The notes beneath the pieces were generated by a model. The model did not search any database and was not told where the DNA came from. It saw only the letters and a list, made by a program, of their open reading frames with translations. Below are positions 1 to 7,693 of a stretch of 26,433 nucleotides of DNA, one piece after another (position 1 is the first letter of the stretch; the number at the start of each line of letters is the position of its first letter). Source of the stretch: a virus. The position numbers were made by a program, and so were the translations under genes. Location: positions 1 through 26,433 of IMG/VR virus record IMGVR_UViG_3300042542_000350; one strand, given 5' to 3'.

Positions 1-666
1 GTATGGCCAGAGTATGACGATAGTTCTATGAGTGGTGAAGTCGATTATGATCCTGAGCATGCATTGCAAGTGGGTCTTGACTTTGGTTTGACACCAGCCG
101 CAGTTGTAGGACAACGATTACCTAATGGTAGATGGATTATTTTAGATGAGATAGTTACATTTGATATGGGATTAGAAAGATTTGGTCAGCAGTTATTAGC
201 AGAACTCAATGCTCGCTATCCTAAAGCACAGATTATGATGTGGGGTGATCCAGCGGGTATGCAACGAGATGCTATTTACGAAGTGACTGCATTTGATTAT
301 CTTAGAACTTTAGGCTTACGCGCACAACCTACACCATCTAATGACTTTAAAGTAAGACGAGAAGCAGCAGCCGCACCTATGCAAAGACTTATTGCTGGTA
401 AACCTGGGCTTATGATTTCAACTAAATGCAAAATGATTCGTAAGTCATTAGCGGGTGGATACCATTTCAAACGTGTAGCTGTTGGTGCTGGACAAGAACG
501 ATTTAAAGATGCACCTAACAAAAACGAACACTCTCACGTAGGTGATGCTTTTGGTTACTTACTACTTGGTGGTGGCGAACATAAACGATTAACTAAGAGT
601 CCATTGTCTGCATCAACTGTTGTCGCTCAAACTGTAGCTGGATCTGACTTTAATGTTTTTGACTGA
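1..666 (+). CDS. Terminase large subunit, C-terminal part (5' truncated by window)
   Basis: The reading frame is open from base 1, so this is the 3' end of a longer gene; the ATG at 28 is internal. The visible 221 residues match the RNase H-like nuclease half of phage large terminases, which cut concatemeric DNA during packaging. The strand after the window edge carries GLDFG with the first acidic metal ligand, and near the C-terminus HVGDAFGY supplies the late conserved Asp. The ATPase half (Walker A and B) lies outside the window. The stop overlaps the start of the next gene by 14 bases, which suggests translational coupling. Its place before portal, scaffold and capsid genes fits a packaging enzyme. 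Confidence 0.93.
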   Translation, partial: VWPEYDDSSMSGEVDYDPEHALQVGLDFGLTPAAVVGQRLPNGRWIILDEIVTFDMGLERFGQQLLAELNARYPKAQIMMWGDPAGMQRDAIYEVTAFDYLRTLGLRAQPTPSNDFKVRREAAAAPMQRLIAGKPGLMISTKCKMIRKSLAGGYHFKRVAVGAGQERFKDAPNKNEHSHVGDAFGYLLLGGGEHKRLTKSPLSASTVVAQTVAGSDFNVFD

Positions 667-1144
667 AATACAACAAATATTACCATACATGCCAAATGTA
701 CGTGGTGTGTATTATTTACCATTTTTTATGCAACATTTAAGTGAATTAAATGGTACGGAGATGTATACCAAAGCATCTTTAAGCAGAGAGTCATTTGAAA
801 CGCATATTCAATACCAATCTTCAATGGGTCCAGCAATTACTGCCTTTGTACATAACAAGCCTGTAGCTGTTTTTGGGTGCGTTATAATATGGAATGGCGT
901 AGGAGAGGCATGGTCTTTGCTATCAGAGGAATCTCGTAGATATCCAATTGCTATGACTAAAGCTGGAATTGCATTTATTGATATCGTTGAGATATTATTT
1001 CGCTTGCACAGAGTACAAATAACTGTTAAAACCTCTGATGCTCGTGCTATTAGGTGGGCAAAAGCTCTTGGATTCCAATCTGAAGGCGTTTTAAAACAAT
1101 ACAGTGCGGATAAAGAAGATTATAATATTTTAAGGAGAACGTAA
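653..1144 (+). CDS. GNAT acetyltransferase-like protein, T7 gp13 type
   Basis: The 163-residue protein has a GNAT-like pattern: a central strand pair around AFVHNKPVAVFGC, a following helix, and a C-terminal segment DARAIRWAKALGFQSEG that looks like the end of an acetyltransferase fold. This is the style of the T7 gp13-like family (DUF2833), found beside structural genes in podoviruses and often called an internal virion protein. Whether it binds acetyl-CoA is unclear, because a clean pyrophosphate loop (Q/RxxGxG/A) is not visible. It starts inside the terminase 3' end and ends in TAATG with the next gene, so it is part of the same translation-coupled late operon. Confidence 0.7.
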   Translation: MFLTEIQQILPYMPNVRGVYYLPFFMQHLSELNGTEMYTKASLSRESFETHIQYQSSMGPAITAFVHNKPVAVFGCVIIWNGVGEAWSLLSEESRRYPIAMTKAGIAFIDIVEILFRLHRVQITVKTSDARAIRWAKALGFQSEGVLKQYSADKEDYNILRRT

Positions 1145-1389
1145 TGGGTGGAATGTTTGGTGGTGGTAAACCAGATACTTCAGCAATGCAAGCTCAAATT
1201 GAGCAGCAACGCAAAGAAACTGAAAGATTAAGAGCGCAAGCTGAGCAAGAAAAACGTGATTTATCAGAAGAACTGTCAGCTAAACGTAAAGCAAGATCAA
1301 CGCGTGGTGGTTCACGTTTGTTATTAGCAGAAGAAAGATTAACTCCAGAAGCTGGATTACCAATGGACGAAGAAAAATTAGGAGCATAG
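1144..1389 (+). CDS. Small charged coiled-coil phage protein
   Basis: This 81-residue protein begins with a glycine-rich MGGMFGGGKP segment, followed by a strongly charged Gln/Glu/Lys/Arg helix (about residues 16-50) predicted as coiled coil, then a basic RSTRGGSRLLL stretch. Small proteins with this Gly-rich start, charged helix and RxGR/LL end are common next to terminase and portal genes of podoviruses, but no biochemical role is known to me. The start shares the A of the preceding stop (TAATG) and the next gene begins one base after its stop. I regard it as a real gene of unknown function. Confidence 0.7.
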   Translation: MGGMFGGGKPDTSAMQAQIEQQRKETERLRAQAEQEKRDLSEELSAKRKARSTRGGSRLLLAEERLTPEAGLPMDEEKLGA

Positions 1390-1390
1390 T

Positions 1391-1834
1391 ATGGCAGAAC
1401 GCAATCTTTCTTATGTAGAAGCTGTAGCACAAGGATTAGTTGTTCCAAGTAAAAAATCTTCTAAAGGCAAAGCTATTTATAAAGGCTTTATGTCTGAATA
1501 TGGTGTTGATTCAAGTGTTGCTCAAAGAGCTATTTTAAAACCAGAGTCATGGTGGAATGCAAGATATTCATCTGATTTACAAAGTAGTAGTTCTACATAC
1601 CTTGAGTCAGCTAGAAAGCAACTTAAAGGGCAATCTGAAAAAGTACAAAGAGAAAAAGCGCGTGCTGATGTAGCAACACAAAGATTGTCTCGCGTTACTG
1701 GTGGTTTAATTGGTGGTGAAGCTGGTGGAGCAGCAGCATCTTCTCCAGTAGGATCATTGCCAGCATTAGGCGTATCAGGTTCTGGTGGTTTAGCAGATGA
1801 AACAATGTTAGGGTTAAGGAAAAAACTAAAATGA
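1391..1834 (+). CDS. Hypothetical phage protein, 147 aa
   Basis: I do not recognise a family. The N-terminal half has mixed charged and aromatic residues (KPESWWNARY around residues 51-60). A Lys/Gln/Glu-rich helix covers about 70-100. The last third is a low-complexity Gly/Ala/Ser stretch ending in a basic RKKLK tail. No signal peptide or membrane segment is seen. It is packed one base after the upstream gene, and its stop overlaps the next start in ATGA, so it is very likely translated with the terminase-to-portal operon. It may be a minor virion protein, but that rests only on position. Confidence 0.65.
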   Translation: MAERNLSYVEAVAQGLVVPSKKSSKGKAIYKGFMSEYGVDSSVAQRAILKPESWWNARYSSDLQSSSSTYLESARKQLKGQSEKVQREKARADVATQRLSRVTGGLIGGEAGGAAASSPVGSLPALGVSGSGGLADETMLGLRKKLK

Positions 1835-1986
1835 AAAAAGACAAAATGCAAGCTAAGGTTAAAAAAGTTATGCGTGAGTATAAGTCTGGCACACTTCATT
1901 CTGGTAAAGGTGGCCCAGTTGTTAAATCACAAAAGCAAGCAGTAGCAATTGCTATGAGCGAAGCTGGAATGGCTAAGAAAAAATGA
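1831..1986 (+). CDS. DUF6496-like small basic protein
   Basis: This is a 51-codon gene. It is basic and shows the pattern KVKKVMREYKSGTLHSG, then KGGPVVKSQKQAVAIAMSEAG and a KK tail, which matches the small DUF6496-type family (vMxEfk-G-LhSGsk-GP-VknrkQAiAIAlSEAg). Members are found in phages and bacteria; their role is unknown, though the basic composition suggests nucleic-acid or virion association. It begins in an ATGA overlap with the upstream gene and ends in an ATGA overlap with the next, a strong sign of a genuine coupled gene despite its size. Family naming is from memory of the motif. Confidence 0.8.
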   Translation: MKKDKMQAKVKKVMREYKSGTLHSGKGGPVVKSQKQAVAIAMSEAGMAKKK

Positions 1987-2132
1987 AAACAGAAATTTCA
2001 ATTGAGTTAGACGAAGAAGATCTTAAAGATAAAAAGTTATCTGTTTATGTTGCAAAACTATTAGCTAAAAAAGCCAAAGAAAATAAAAAAGGCATGATAG
2101 ATGAAATGCCAGAAGAAGATGAAGAAGATTAA
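1983..2132 (+). CDS. Small acidic hypothetical protein, 49 aa
   Basis: This 49-residue frame starts in an ATGA overlap with the DUF6496-like gene and ends in TAATG with the next gene, so it sits exactly in the coupled chain. The protein has an acidic N-terminus (ELDEEDLKD), a lysine-rich helix in the middle and a very acidic C-terminus (MPEEDEED). No family is recognised. The end-to-end overlaps and lack of any gap are the main evidence that it is real. Confidence 0.65.
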   Translation: MKTEISIELDEEDLKDKKLSVYVAKLLAKKAKENKKGMIDEMPEEDEED

Positions 2133-2716
2133 TGGCAATTACTGTATTTAGAGAGTCTGATAATACTAAATCAATATTTGTTACTCCAACATTTATTGAC
2201 CAAAATGACAATCAGATTGTAGCTGGATCTGAAAAGCCATTTCCTGTAGCTGATATTAATCATATTCGATTGCACGAAGGTCGTGCATATTATGTATATG
2301 ATTTCCATGGATCAGCAAATCAATTAGCAAATAATGCCAATATGGATATTGCTATTGCATGGGCAGCTGGTAAAACGCCGCATTTAGTTTTTGATGTAAA
2401 GTGTGGTGGAGATGCAGAGTTTAGAATTTATGAGGGAGCAACTGTAACTGGAGGAACTTCATTTACAGCTATTAATAGATATAGACCATCTACTAATGTA
2501 AGTGCTAGCGCTGCTCTTATTGACCCAACAGTAACGTCTACAGGAACTGTATTAGCTGCTCAGTTTATTGCTGGAGGATCTGGGGGTCAAGCTGTTGGAG
2601 GTGATGCATTTTCGTTTCAATATGTATTAAAACCATTAACAACGTATTTATTTAGATTAACAAATAAAAGTGGTCAATCACATATGGCTCACGCGATGAT
2701 TGAGTGGTATGAATAA
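2132..2716 (+). CDS. Putative head decoration or head-fibre-like virion protein
   Basis: The 194-residue protein resembles a widespread phage structural family of about 200 residues. Features include an early HEGRAYYVYDF segment, a middle FRIYEGATVTGGT, then NRYRPSTNVSAS, a Gly-rich GGSGGQAVGG turn and a C-terminal strand YLFRLTN..S...HAMIEWYE. The composition is beta-rich with no signal peptide or helix-rich region. Such proteins lie near head genes and are presumed to decorate capsids, although here that is inference. It overlaps its neighbours in TAATG at both ends, in the operon leading to the portal. Confidence 0.65.
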   Translation: MAITVFRESDNTKSIFVTPTFIDQNDNQIVAGSEKPFPVADINHIRLHEGRAYYVYDFHGSANQLANNANMDIAIAWAAGKTPHLVFDVKCGGDAEFRIYEGATVTGGTSFTAINRYRPSTNVSASAALIDPTVTSTGTVLAAQFIAGGSGGQAVGGDAFSFQYVLKPLTTYLFRLTNKSGQSHMAHAMIEWYE

Positions 2717-2988
2717 TGCCATTAAAGAAATATCAAAATCCTAAAGGTGGTTTGAATGAGGCTGGCAGAAAACACTTTGAAAGCAAAGAGGGTGGTAACT
2801 TACAATCTCCAGTCAAGAGTGGTACAAATCCTAGGCGCGTGTCTTTTGCTGCTCGTTTTGGTGGAATGGATGGTCCATTAGTAGATGATAAGGGTAGGCC
2901 TACTCGATTGAAGTTAGCTTTAAAAGCTTGGGGATTTGGTAGTAAAGAAGCAGCAAGAAACTTTGCAAATAAAAATAAGAAATCATAG
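2716..2988 (+). CDS. DUF6321-like small protein
   Basis: The 90 residues match the DUF6321-type pattern: KGGLNEAGRKHF near the N-terminus, then Gly/Asn-LQSPVKSGTNPRR, SFAARFGGMDGPLVDDKG, and PTRLKLALKAWGF followed by a basic tail. This family is often found in phages together with DUF6496-type proteins; its function is unknown. The protein is basic and small, with no membrane segment. It overlaps the upstream stop by one base (TAATG) and lies nine bases before the portal gene, so it is probably made with the head-assembly proteins. Assignment is from motif recognition. Confidence 0.8.
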   Translation: MPLKKYQNPKGGLNEAGRKHFESKEGGNLQSPVKSGTNPRRVSFAARFGGMDGPLVDDKGRPTRLKLALKAWGFGSKEAARNFANKNKKS

Positions 2989-2996
2989 GGATTAAT

Positions 2997-4577
2997 ATGG
3001 CAGAAATGATGAGATTATCCGCAGATGATGTTTTAAAAAGACATGATAAAGCGCTAACAAAAAAAGAGGACTTTAGAAGTCTATACGAGGAATGCTACGA
3101 ATTTGCGTTACCACAACGTAATCTTTATGACGGATACTACGAAGGTAAGGTAGGCGGTCAAAAGAAAATGAATCGTGTATTCGATTCTACAGCTATTAAC
3201 TCTACACAACGATTTGCTAATCGTATGCAATCTGGCATATTCCCACCACAACGTAAGTGGTGCAGACTTGAACCAGGACCAGATATTCCTGAAGATCGCA
3301 AAGAAGAAGCACAAGCAGCATTAGATATTTACTCAGATAAATTGTTTGCATCACTCAAGCAATCAAACTTTGATATTGCTATTGGCGAGTTTTTACTTGA
3401 TCTATCTGTAGGTACTGCTGTAATGATGGTACAACCAGGTGATGATATTAATCCACTTAACTTCATTCCTGTGCCACAATTCTTAGTATCATTTGAAGAA
3501 GGTGCTAATGGTCAAGTAGACAATGTATATAGACGTATGCGTCTTAAAGGTGAGTCTATTATGCGTCAATGGCCTGATGCAGTTATTCCAGATGACTTGC
3601 AAAAGAAGATTGACCAAAAGCCAACAGAAGATTTAGAGTTTATTGAAGCTACAGTATTAGATCAAAAGCGTGGTGATTTCTGTTATCACGTTATTCATAA
3701 AGAATCTAAGACTGAATTAGTATATAGACGTATGGAAGAAAGTCCATGGATTGTATCACGCTATGCAAAAGTAGCTGGTGAGATCTATGGTCGCGGTCCA
3801 TTAATCACTGCATTGCCAGATATTAAAACACTTAATAAGACATTAGAGTTATTGCTCAAGAATGCTTCATTAGCTATTGCTGGTGTTTATACAGCTGCTG
3901 ATGATGGCGTATTAAATCCTAATACAGTTAAGATTATTCCTGGTGCAATCATTCCTGTTGCTCGTAATGGTGGCCCACAAGGCGAATCATTAAAGCCATT
4001 GCCACGTGCTGGTGATTTTAATGTATCTCAAATTATTATGAATGACTTACGTCTAAGCATTAAGCGTATCTTACTTGATGAATCCTTACCACCAGATAAT
4101 ATGTCAGCTCGTTCTGCTACAGAAGTTGTAGAGCGTATGAAGGAATTATCACAAAACTTAGGCTCTGCTTTTGGTAGACTGATAAATGAAACGATGATAC
4201 CATTAGTTACTAAGATTTTAAGAGTCATGGATCAACGTGGTCTTATTGATTTGCCTCTTAAAGTTAATGGACTTGAAATTAAAGTGTCAGCAGTAGCACC
4301 ATTAGCTATGGCTCAAAGCATGGAAGATGTGCAGAATGTATTGCAATATGCACAGATCGTACAACAAGCTGGACCTCAAGCTGCTATGACTATTAAAACA
4401 GATGAGATGATGGACTTTATTGCTGAGAAGTTAGGTATCCCACAAAAGATACGTAATACGAAAGAAGAACGTATGATGCTACAACAACAAACTGCTGAGA
4501 TGGCACAACAAGTTGCTCAACAAAATCCAGAGGCAATTCCTGGTATGGTTGAAGCAGCTAGTCAAGGAGTGATGTAA
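2997..4577 (+). CDS. Portal protein (head-to-tail connector)
   Basis: The 526-residue protein has the size and motifs of podoviral head-to-tail connecting proteins (T7 gp8-like, PF12236 type). These form the dodecameric ring through which DNA enters and leaves. Visible signatures are FDSTAINSTQRFANRMQSG near the N-terminus, a central PWIVSRYAKVAGEIYGRGP followed by DIKTLNKTLE, then RSATEVVERM..L and INETMIPLV in the C-terminal helices. The last 40 residues are Gln-rich. An AGGG element lies just before the ATG. It ends in TAATG with the next gene. Identification is secure by motif and context. Confidence 0.95.
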   Translation: MAEMMRLSADDVLKRHDKALTKKEDFRSLYEECYEFALPQRNLYDGYYEGKVGGQKKMNRVFDSTAINSTQRFANRMQSGIFPPQRKWCRLEPGPDIPEDRKEEAQAALDIYSDKLFASLKQSNFDIAIGEFLLDLSVGTAVMMVQPGDDINPLNFIPVPQFLVSFEEGANGQVDNVYRRMRLKGESIMRQWPDAVIPDDLQKKIDQKPTEDLEFIEATVLDQKRGDFCYHVIHKESKTELVYRRMEESPWIVSRYAKVAGEIYGRGPLITALPDIKTLNKTLELLLKNASLAIAGVYTAADDGVLNPNTVKIIPGAIIPVARNGGPQGESLKPLPRAGDFNVSQIIMNDLRLSIKRILLDESLPPDNMSARSATEVVERMKELSQNLGSAFGRLINETMIPLVTKILRVMDQRGLIDLPLKVNGLEIKVSAVAPLAMAQSMEDVQNVLQYAQIVQQAGPQAAMTIKTDEMMDFIAEKLGIPQKIRNTKEERMMLQQQTAEMAQQVAQQNPEAIPGMVEAASQGVM

Positions 4578-4837
4578 TGGCTGGATGGGATGACTTAGAA
4601 GCATTGCCATTAGATGTTAGAGATGTCAGTCAAGCAAGAGAAGATTTAGATAGGTTAGCATTAAAAGTATTAGGAAGCGAAGATGGAGCTAAGCTTATGG
4701 CATGGCTTCGTCAAACTGTTTTAGAGCAACCAGTTGCTTTGCCTGGTAGCGATTCTAGTTATGCTTACTACCGAGAAGGTCAGAATAGCATAGTAAGAGA
4801 TTTAGAAGCAAAGCTAATTAGAGCAAGGAAAATGTAA
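4577..4837 (+). CDS. Bbp19-like phage protein
   Basis: The 86-residue protein carries the features of the Bbp19-like family known from Bordetella phage BPP-1 and relatives: a helical N-terminal region, KVLGSEDGAKLMAWLRQ, and a conserved YYREGQNSIVRDLE segment near the C-terminus. The family regularly sits between portal and scaffold genes, as here, but its role is not established; a head-assembly accessory function is the usual guess. Both ends overlap neighbours in TAATG, so it is embedded in the portal-scaffold translation chain. Confidence 0.75.
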   Translation: MAGWDDLEALPLDVRDVSQAREDLDRLALKVLGSEDGAKLMAWLRQTVLEQPVALPGSDSSYAYYREGQNSIVRDLEAKLIRARKM

Positions 4838-5628
4838 TGATAGACGAAAGCATCGAGCCTAGTGGCGATGAGGAAGTATCTCAAGAAACTGGCCTACTCG
4901 ACAACGTATCAGTCGAAAAAGAAACATTAGAAGCAAATCCTAACGCAGTACAAATCAATCATCTTGAAGCAACAGATGAAGATGATGATGATCCATTAGA
5001 AAGACCTGATTGGTGGCCAGAGAATTTTTGGAAGAAAGATGAAGCAGAGCCAGATTTACAGGCTATGGCTAAATCATGGTCAGACTTACGCAAACAAATC
5101 TCACAAGGTAAACATAAAGCTCCAGTAGATGGTAATTATGATGTAGCATCATTTAAAGATATTCCAGCAGAAGATCCAGTACGTAACCACGTATTATCTT
5201 GGGCAAAAGAATATGGTGTAAGCCAAGCTGCATTAGATGATTTAGTTGGTACAGTGGTAGAAATGGGCGTTAATCAGCAACAATCTTTCTCAATTAACTT
5301 AGAGCAAGAAAAGAAATCATTAGGTCCTAACGCAGATGCACGTATCAATGGCATGGTTAAATGGGCTAGTGGTTTAGTTAATAAAGGAATTTGGGGTAAA
5401 GACGATTTTGATGAGTTTAAAGTTATGGGTGGCACAGCAAAAGGCTTGGCTGCTTTAGAAAAACTTAGATCATCATACGAAGGTCGTGTACCTACAGATA
5501 GCGCTCCAATATCTGGCGCTCCATCAAAAGAAGAACTTTATGCAATGGTAGGAGATCCTAAGTACCAAACAGATCCAGCTTACCGTTCTAAAGTAGAAAG
5601 AATGTTCCAATCTAACTTTGGTTCATAG
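4837..5628 (+). CDS. Capsid assembly scaffolding protein
   Basis: The 263-residue protein is strongly acidic at the N-terminus (about residues 1-60, rich in Glu/Asp), and then has a DWWPENFWKKDE segment. The middle is a predicted helical region with SVAS-like composition, and the short C-terminal tail is YQTDPAYRSKVERMFQ, with charged residues of the kind that contact the coat protein. Acidic start, helical body, basic tail and position directly between the portal and major capsid genes are typical of phage scaffolds, which template procapsid assembly and leave before packaging. A rho-independent terminator follows about 20 bases downstream. Confidence 0.85.
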   Translation: MIDESIEPSGDEEVSQETGLLDNVSVEKETLEANPNAVQINHLEATDEDDDDPLERPDWWPENFWKKDEAEPDLQAMAKSWSDLRKQISQGKHKAPVDGNYDVASFKDIPAEDPVRNHVLSWAKEYGVSQAALDDLVGTVVEMGVNQQQSFSINLEQEKKSLGPNADARINGMVKWASGLVNKGIWGKDDFDEFKVMGGTAKGLAALEKLRSSYEGRVPTDSAPISGAPSKEELYAMVGDPKYQTDPAYRSKVERMFQSNFGS

Positions 5629-5648
5629 TACGACTCTGTAGTTGTTTT

Positions 5649-5673
5649 GACCCACTTCGGTGGGTCTTTTTTT
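5649..5673 (+). terminator. Rho-independent terminator after scaffold gene
   Basis: A perfect 7-bp stem, GACCCAC with GTGGGTC, encloses a UUCG tetraloop and is followed by a run of seven T residues. This is a textbook intrinsic terminator. It separates the terminase-to-scaffold transcript from the capsid transcript and may set a higher expression level for the capsid gene downstream. Confidence 0.92.
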
Positions 5674-5700
5674 GTCTTTTACGCAAAATACTTGCATAAT
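5672..5700 (+). promoter_or_regulatory. Candidate sigma70-type promoter for the major capsid gene
   Basis: TTGTCT (5672-5677) and CATAAT (5695-5700) are separated by 17 bases, matching four and five of six positions of the bacterial consensus. It lies immediately after the terminator and about 160 bases before the capsid start. The assignment is by sequence only; the long leader could also hold another start site. Confidence 0.45.
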
Positions 5701-5728
5701 TTTGCAAAATATGCTAAAAACTTTGCAA
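5683..5728 (+). promoter_or_regulatory. TTGCA-rich inverted/direct repeat cluster in the capsid leader
   Basis: GCAAAATA occurs at 5683 and again at 5704. ATTTTGCAAAAT at 5699-5710 is a perfect 12-base palindrome, and a further TTTGCAA lies at 5722-5728. The cluster overlaps and follows the candidate -10 box. It looks like a binding site or a phage-specific promoter element. The rest of the 5674-5862 leader shows no ORF; an AGGAG ribosome site at about 5851 serves the capsid start. Confidence 0.4.
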
Positions 5729-5862
5729 GGCTAATTGCATTCGCAACCCTTCACACAAGTCGTCTTGTCGTTTGGCTATCGTAAATAGCAAGCACTGGCC
5801 CAGGTTTTGTCTGGCTAACCAAAGCGATAAACTTTATTTTTATCAATTCTAGGAGAATTAAC

Positions 5863-6708
5863 ATGGCTATTGGATTATCTAATGCTTTTGTAACGCTCTT
5901 TGATGCCGAAGTTAAACAGGCTTACCAAGGTAAGGCAAAGCTAGTTGGTGCAGTTCGCCAAAGACGCGGTGTTGAAGGCTCAGTAGTAAAATTTCCTAAA
6001 GTCGGCAGAGGTGTTGCTACTTTAAGAATCCCACAAACAGATGTATCACCATTGAATGCTGGTTGGAGTCAAGTAACTGCTACTTTAGCAGACTGGAATG
6101 CAGCAGAATATTCTGACATCTTTATGCAACAAAAAGTAAACTTTGACGAAAGACAAGAATTAGTACAATTAGTATCTAACGCTATCGGTCGTAGACAAGA
6201 TCAAATGATTATTGATGCGCTTGTAAACTCATCAACATCATTAACAGTGTCTAACGATATTGGTGGTTCAGACACTAACCTAAGCGTAGCTAAACTACGT
6301 GAAGCTAAACGTCTATTAGACAAAAACAACGTACCACCAGAAGGTCGTCATATTGTTCTTCATGGTAACAGCTTGGCTTCATTACTTTCAGAAACAGCAG
6401 TAACTTCTTCTGACTTTAATACAGTTAAGGCTCTCGTAGCTGGTGAATTAAATACTTTCTTAGGCTTTACATTCCATTTATTGGGTGATCGCACAGAAGG
6501 TGGTTTACCAATTGACGGTTCTTTAGATCGCAAAGTTTTTGCATTCCATAAAGACGCTGTTGGTTACGCAGAAGGTATCGCTCCTCGCACAGAAATCAAT
6601 TACATTCCAGAAAAAACTTCATTCCTTGTGAATGCTGTATTCTCTGCGACTGCAACTGCTATTGATGCTGAGGGTATTGTTCAACTCACATGCCGCGAAT
6701 CAGCATAA
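5863..6708 (+). CDS. Major capsid protein
   Basis: The 281-residue protein resembles a family of podovirus-associated coat proteins: an N-terminal NAFVTLFDAEVKQAYQG, an Arg-rich VRQRRGVEG loop, DWNAAEYSDIFMQQKVNFDERQELV and IGRRQDQMIIDAL in the first half, then VPPEGRHIVLHGNSLASLL and a C-terminal FLVNAVFSATATAI. These fit an HK97-type coat fold, here with no obvious N-terminal protease-removed domain, so assembly probably uses the separate scaffold. A strong AGGAG ribosome site precedes the ATG and a dedicated terminator-promoter junction lies upstream, as expected for the most abundant virion protein. Confidence 0.93.
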   Translation: MAIGLSNAFVTLFDAEVKQAYQGKAKLVGAVRQRRGVEGSVVKFPKVGRGVATLRIPQTDVSPLNAGWSQVTATLADWNAAEYSDIFMQQKVNFDERQELVQLVSNAIGRRQDQMIIDALVNSSTSLTVSNDIGGSDTNLSVAKLREAKRLLDKNNVPPEGRHIVLHGNSLASLLSETAVTSSDFNTVKALVAGELNTFLGFTFHLLGDRTEGGLPIDGSLDRKVFAFHKDAVGYAEGIAPRTEINYIPEKTSFLVNAVFSATATAIDAEGIVQLTCRESA

Positions 6709-6725
6709 TTTAAGGAGATTAAAAC

Positions 6726-7001
6726 ATGGCTTATTCATCAACTGGTTTAAACTCTGCTGGCGGTCAATCAAAGGCTGGTAATGCTCCGCAAATTTGGACA
6801 TATACTAGCGCTGATGCAATCGCTACAGTAAACACAGCTGCTTACTTTAATGATGCTTCTTCACTTTTAAAAGTGGGCGACATCATTTTTGTTTACGATT
6901 CAGCAACTCCTACAATGAGCATTGTATTTGTATTATCAAATGCATCTGGCGTTGTAGACGTATCTGATGGTTTAACAGTAACAGCAACAGATACAGACTA
7001 A
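6726..7001 (+). CDS. Small capsid-associated beta-rich protein
   Basis: The 91-residue protein directly follows the major capsid gene with its own AAGGAG site. It contains WTYTSADAIATVNTAAYFNDASSLLKVGDIIFV, a recurrent phage motif (Y.s.Da.atV..a.YF..a...l..GD.I.v) found in small virion proteins and tail-fibre domains, followed by a short Ser/Val/Thr-rich strand region. I infer a capsid decoration or stabilising role from composition and position. No signal peptide or membrane segment is present. A hairpin lies just downstream. Confidence 0.65.
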   Translation: MAYSSTGLNSAGGQSKAGNAPQIWTYTSADAIATVNTAAYFNDASSLLKVGDIIFVYDSATPTMSIVFVLSNASGVVDVSDGLTVTATDTD

Positions 7002-7030
7002 AAAACTGTATAGTAGTAAGTAACTTGGGT

Positions 7031-7061
7031 AGGGCGGGTGTTTTGCACTCGCCTTATTCTT
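7031..7061 (+). terminator. Possible weak terminator or processing hairpin after the capsid genes
   Basis: AGGGCGGGTG pairs with CACTCGCCTT through a TTTTG loop (about ten pairs including G-U wobbles), followed by ATTCTT, which is T-rich but not a clean T run. It could reduce readthrough from the abundant capsid transcript into tail genes, or stabilise the capsid mRNA 3' end. Confidence 0.45.
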
Positions 7062-7078
7062 ACATTTGGAGATAGAGT

Positions 7079-7693
7079 ATGGCAGCTGGAGATTCAGCAT
7101 TATCAGTATGTTCTGATTCACTATTAATGTTAGGTGCTAAACCTATTGCGTCTTTTACCGAAGGTACAGACGAAGCATCTATATGCGATAGACTATATCC
7201 AGATATTAGAGATCAAGCATTAATGATGTATCCTTGGTCTTTTTCATTTAAAAAAGTTCAATGTGCTAGACTGGTCACTATACCAGTTACAGAATACAAA
7301 TACGAATATCAATTACCATCAGATAGACTAGGCTCTCCAAGAGCAGTCTATGATGCTAATGAAGTAGGATCGCCTGTTAGAAATGACTATCGCATTATGG
7401 GCGATAAAGTTTTAACTAATTACGAAGAAGTATGGGTAGATTATCAATACTCTGTTTCAGAGTCATCTATGCCAGTATTTTTTGTACAATTGCTTAAATA
7501 CTTATTGGCTTGGCATCTATCAGTGCCTATTACAGATCAAACAGAAAAGGCTCAATATTGGCAAGGCGTAGCAGTAGGCTCTCCATCAGAGAATGGTCGT
7601 GGTGGTTATATGCGTCAAGCTATGAATATTGACGGACAAGGACAGCCAATTAATGCTATTAATGATTTCTCATTAATTAATGTGAGATATTAA
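7079..7693 (+). CDS. Tail tubular protein A-like adaptor (T7 gp11 type)
   Basis: The 204-residue protein shows the gp11-like layout: a helical start with CSDSLLMLGAKPIASFTEGTDEASICDRLYPDIRDQALMMYPWSF, a YKYEYQLPSDRLGSPRAVYD strand region and a VWVDYQY repeat before the C-terminal helices. Such proteins form the ring between portal and tail nozzle. The upstream gene pair is separated by a hairpin, and an ATTTGGAG element precedes the ATG. The stop TAATG overlaps the gene for tail protein B, consistent with the two tube proteins being made together. Confidence 0.87.
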   Translation: MAAGDSALSVCSDSLLMLGAKPIASFTEGTDEASICDRLYPDIRDQALMMYPWSFSFKKVQCARLVTIPVTEYKYEYQLPSDRLGSPRAVYDANEVGSPVRNDYRIMGDKVLTNYEEVWVDYQYSVSESSMPVFFVQLLKYLLAWHLSVPITDQTEKAQYWQGVAVGSPSENGRGGYMRQAMNIDGQGQPINAINDFSLINVRY

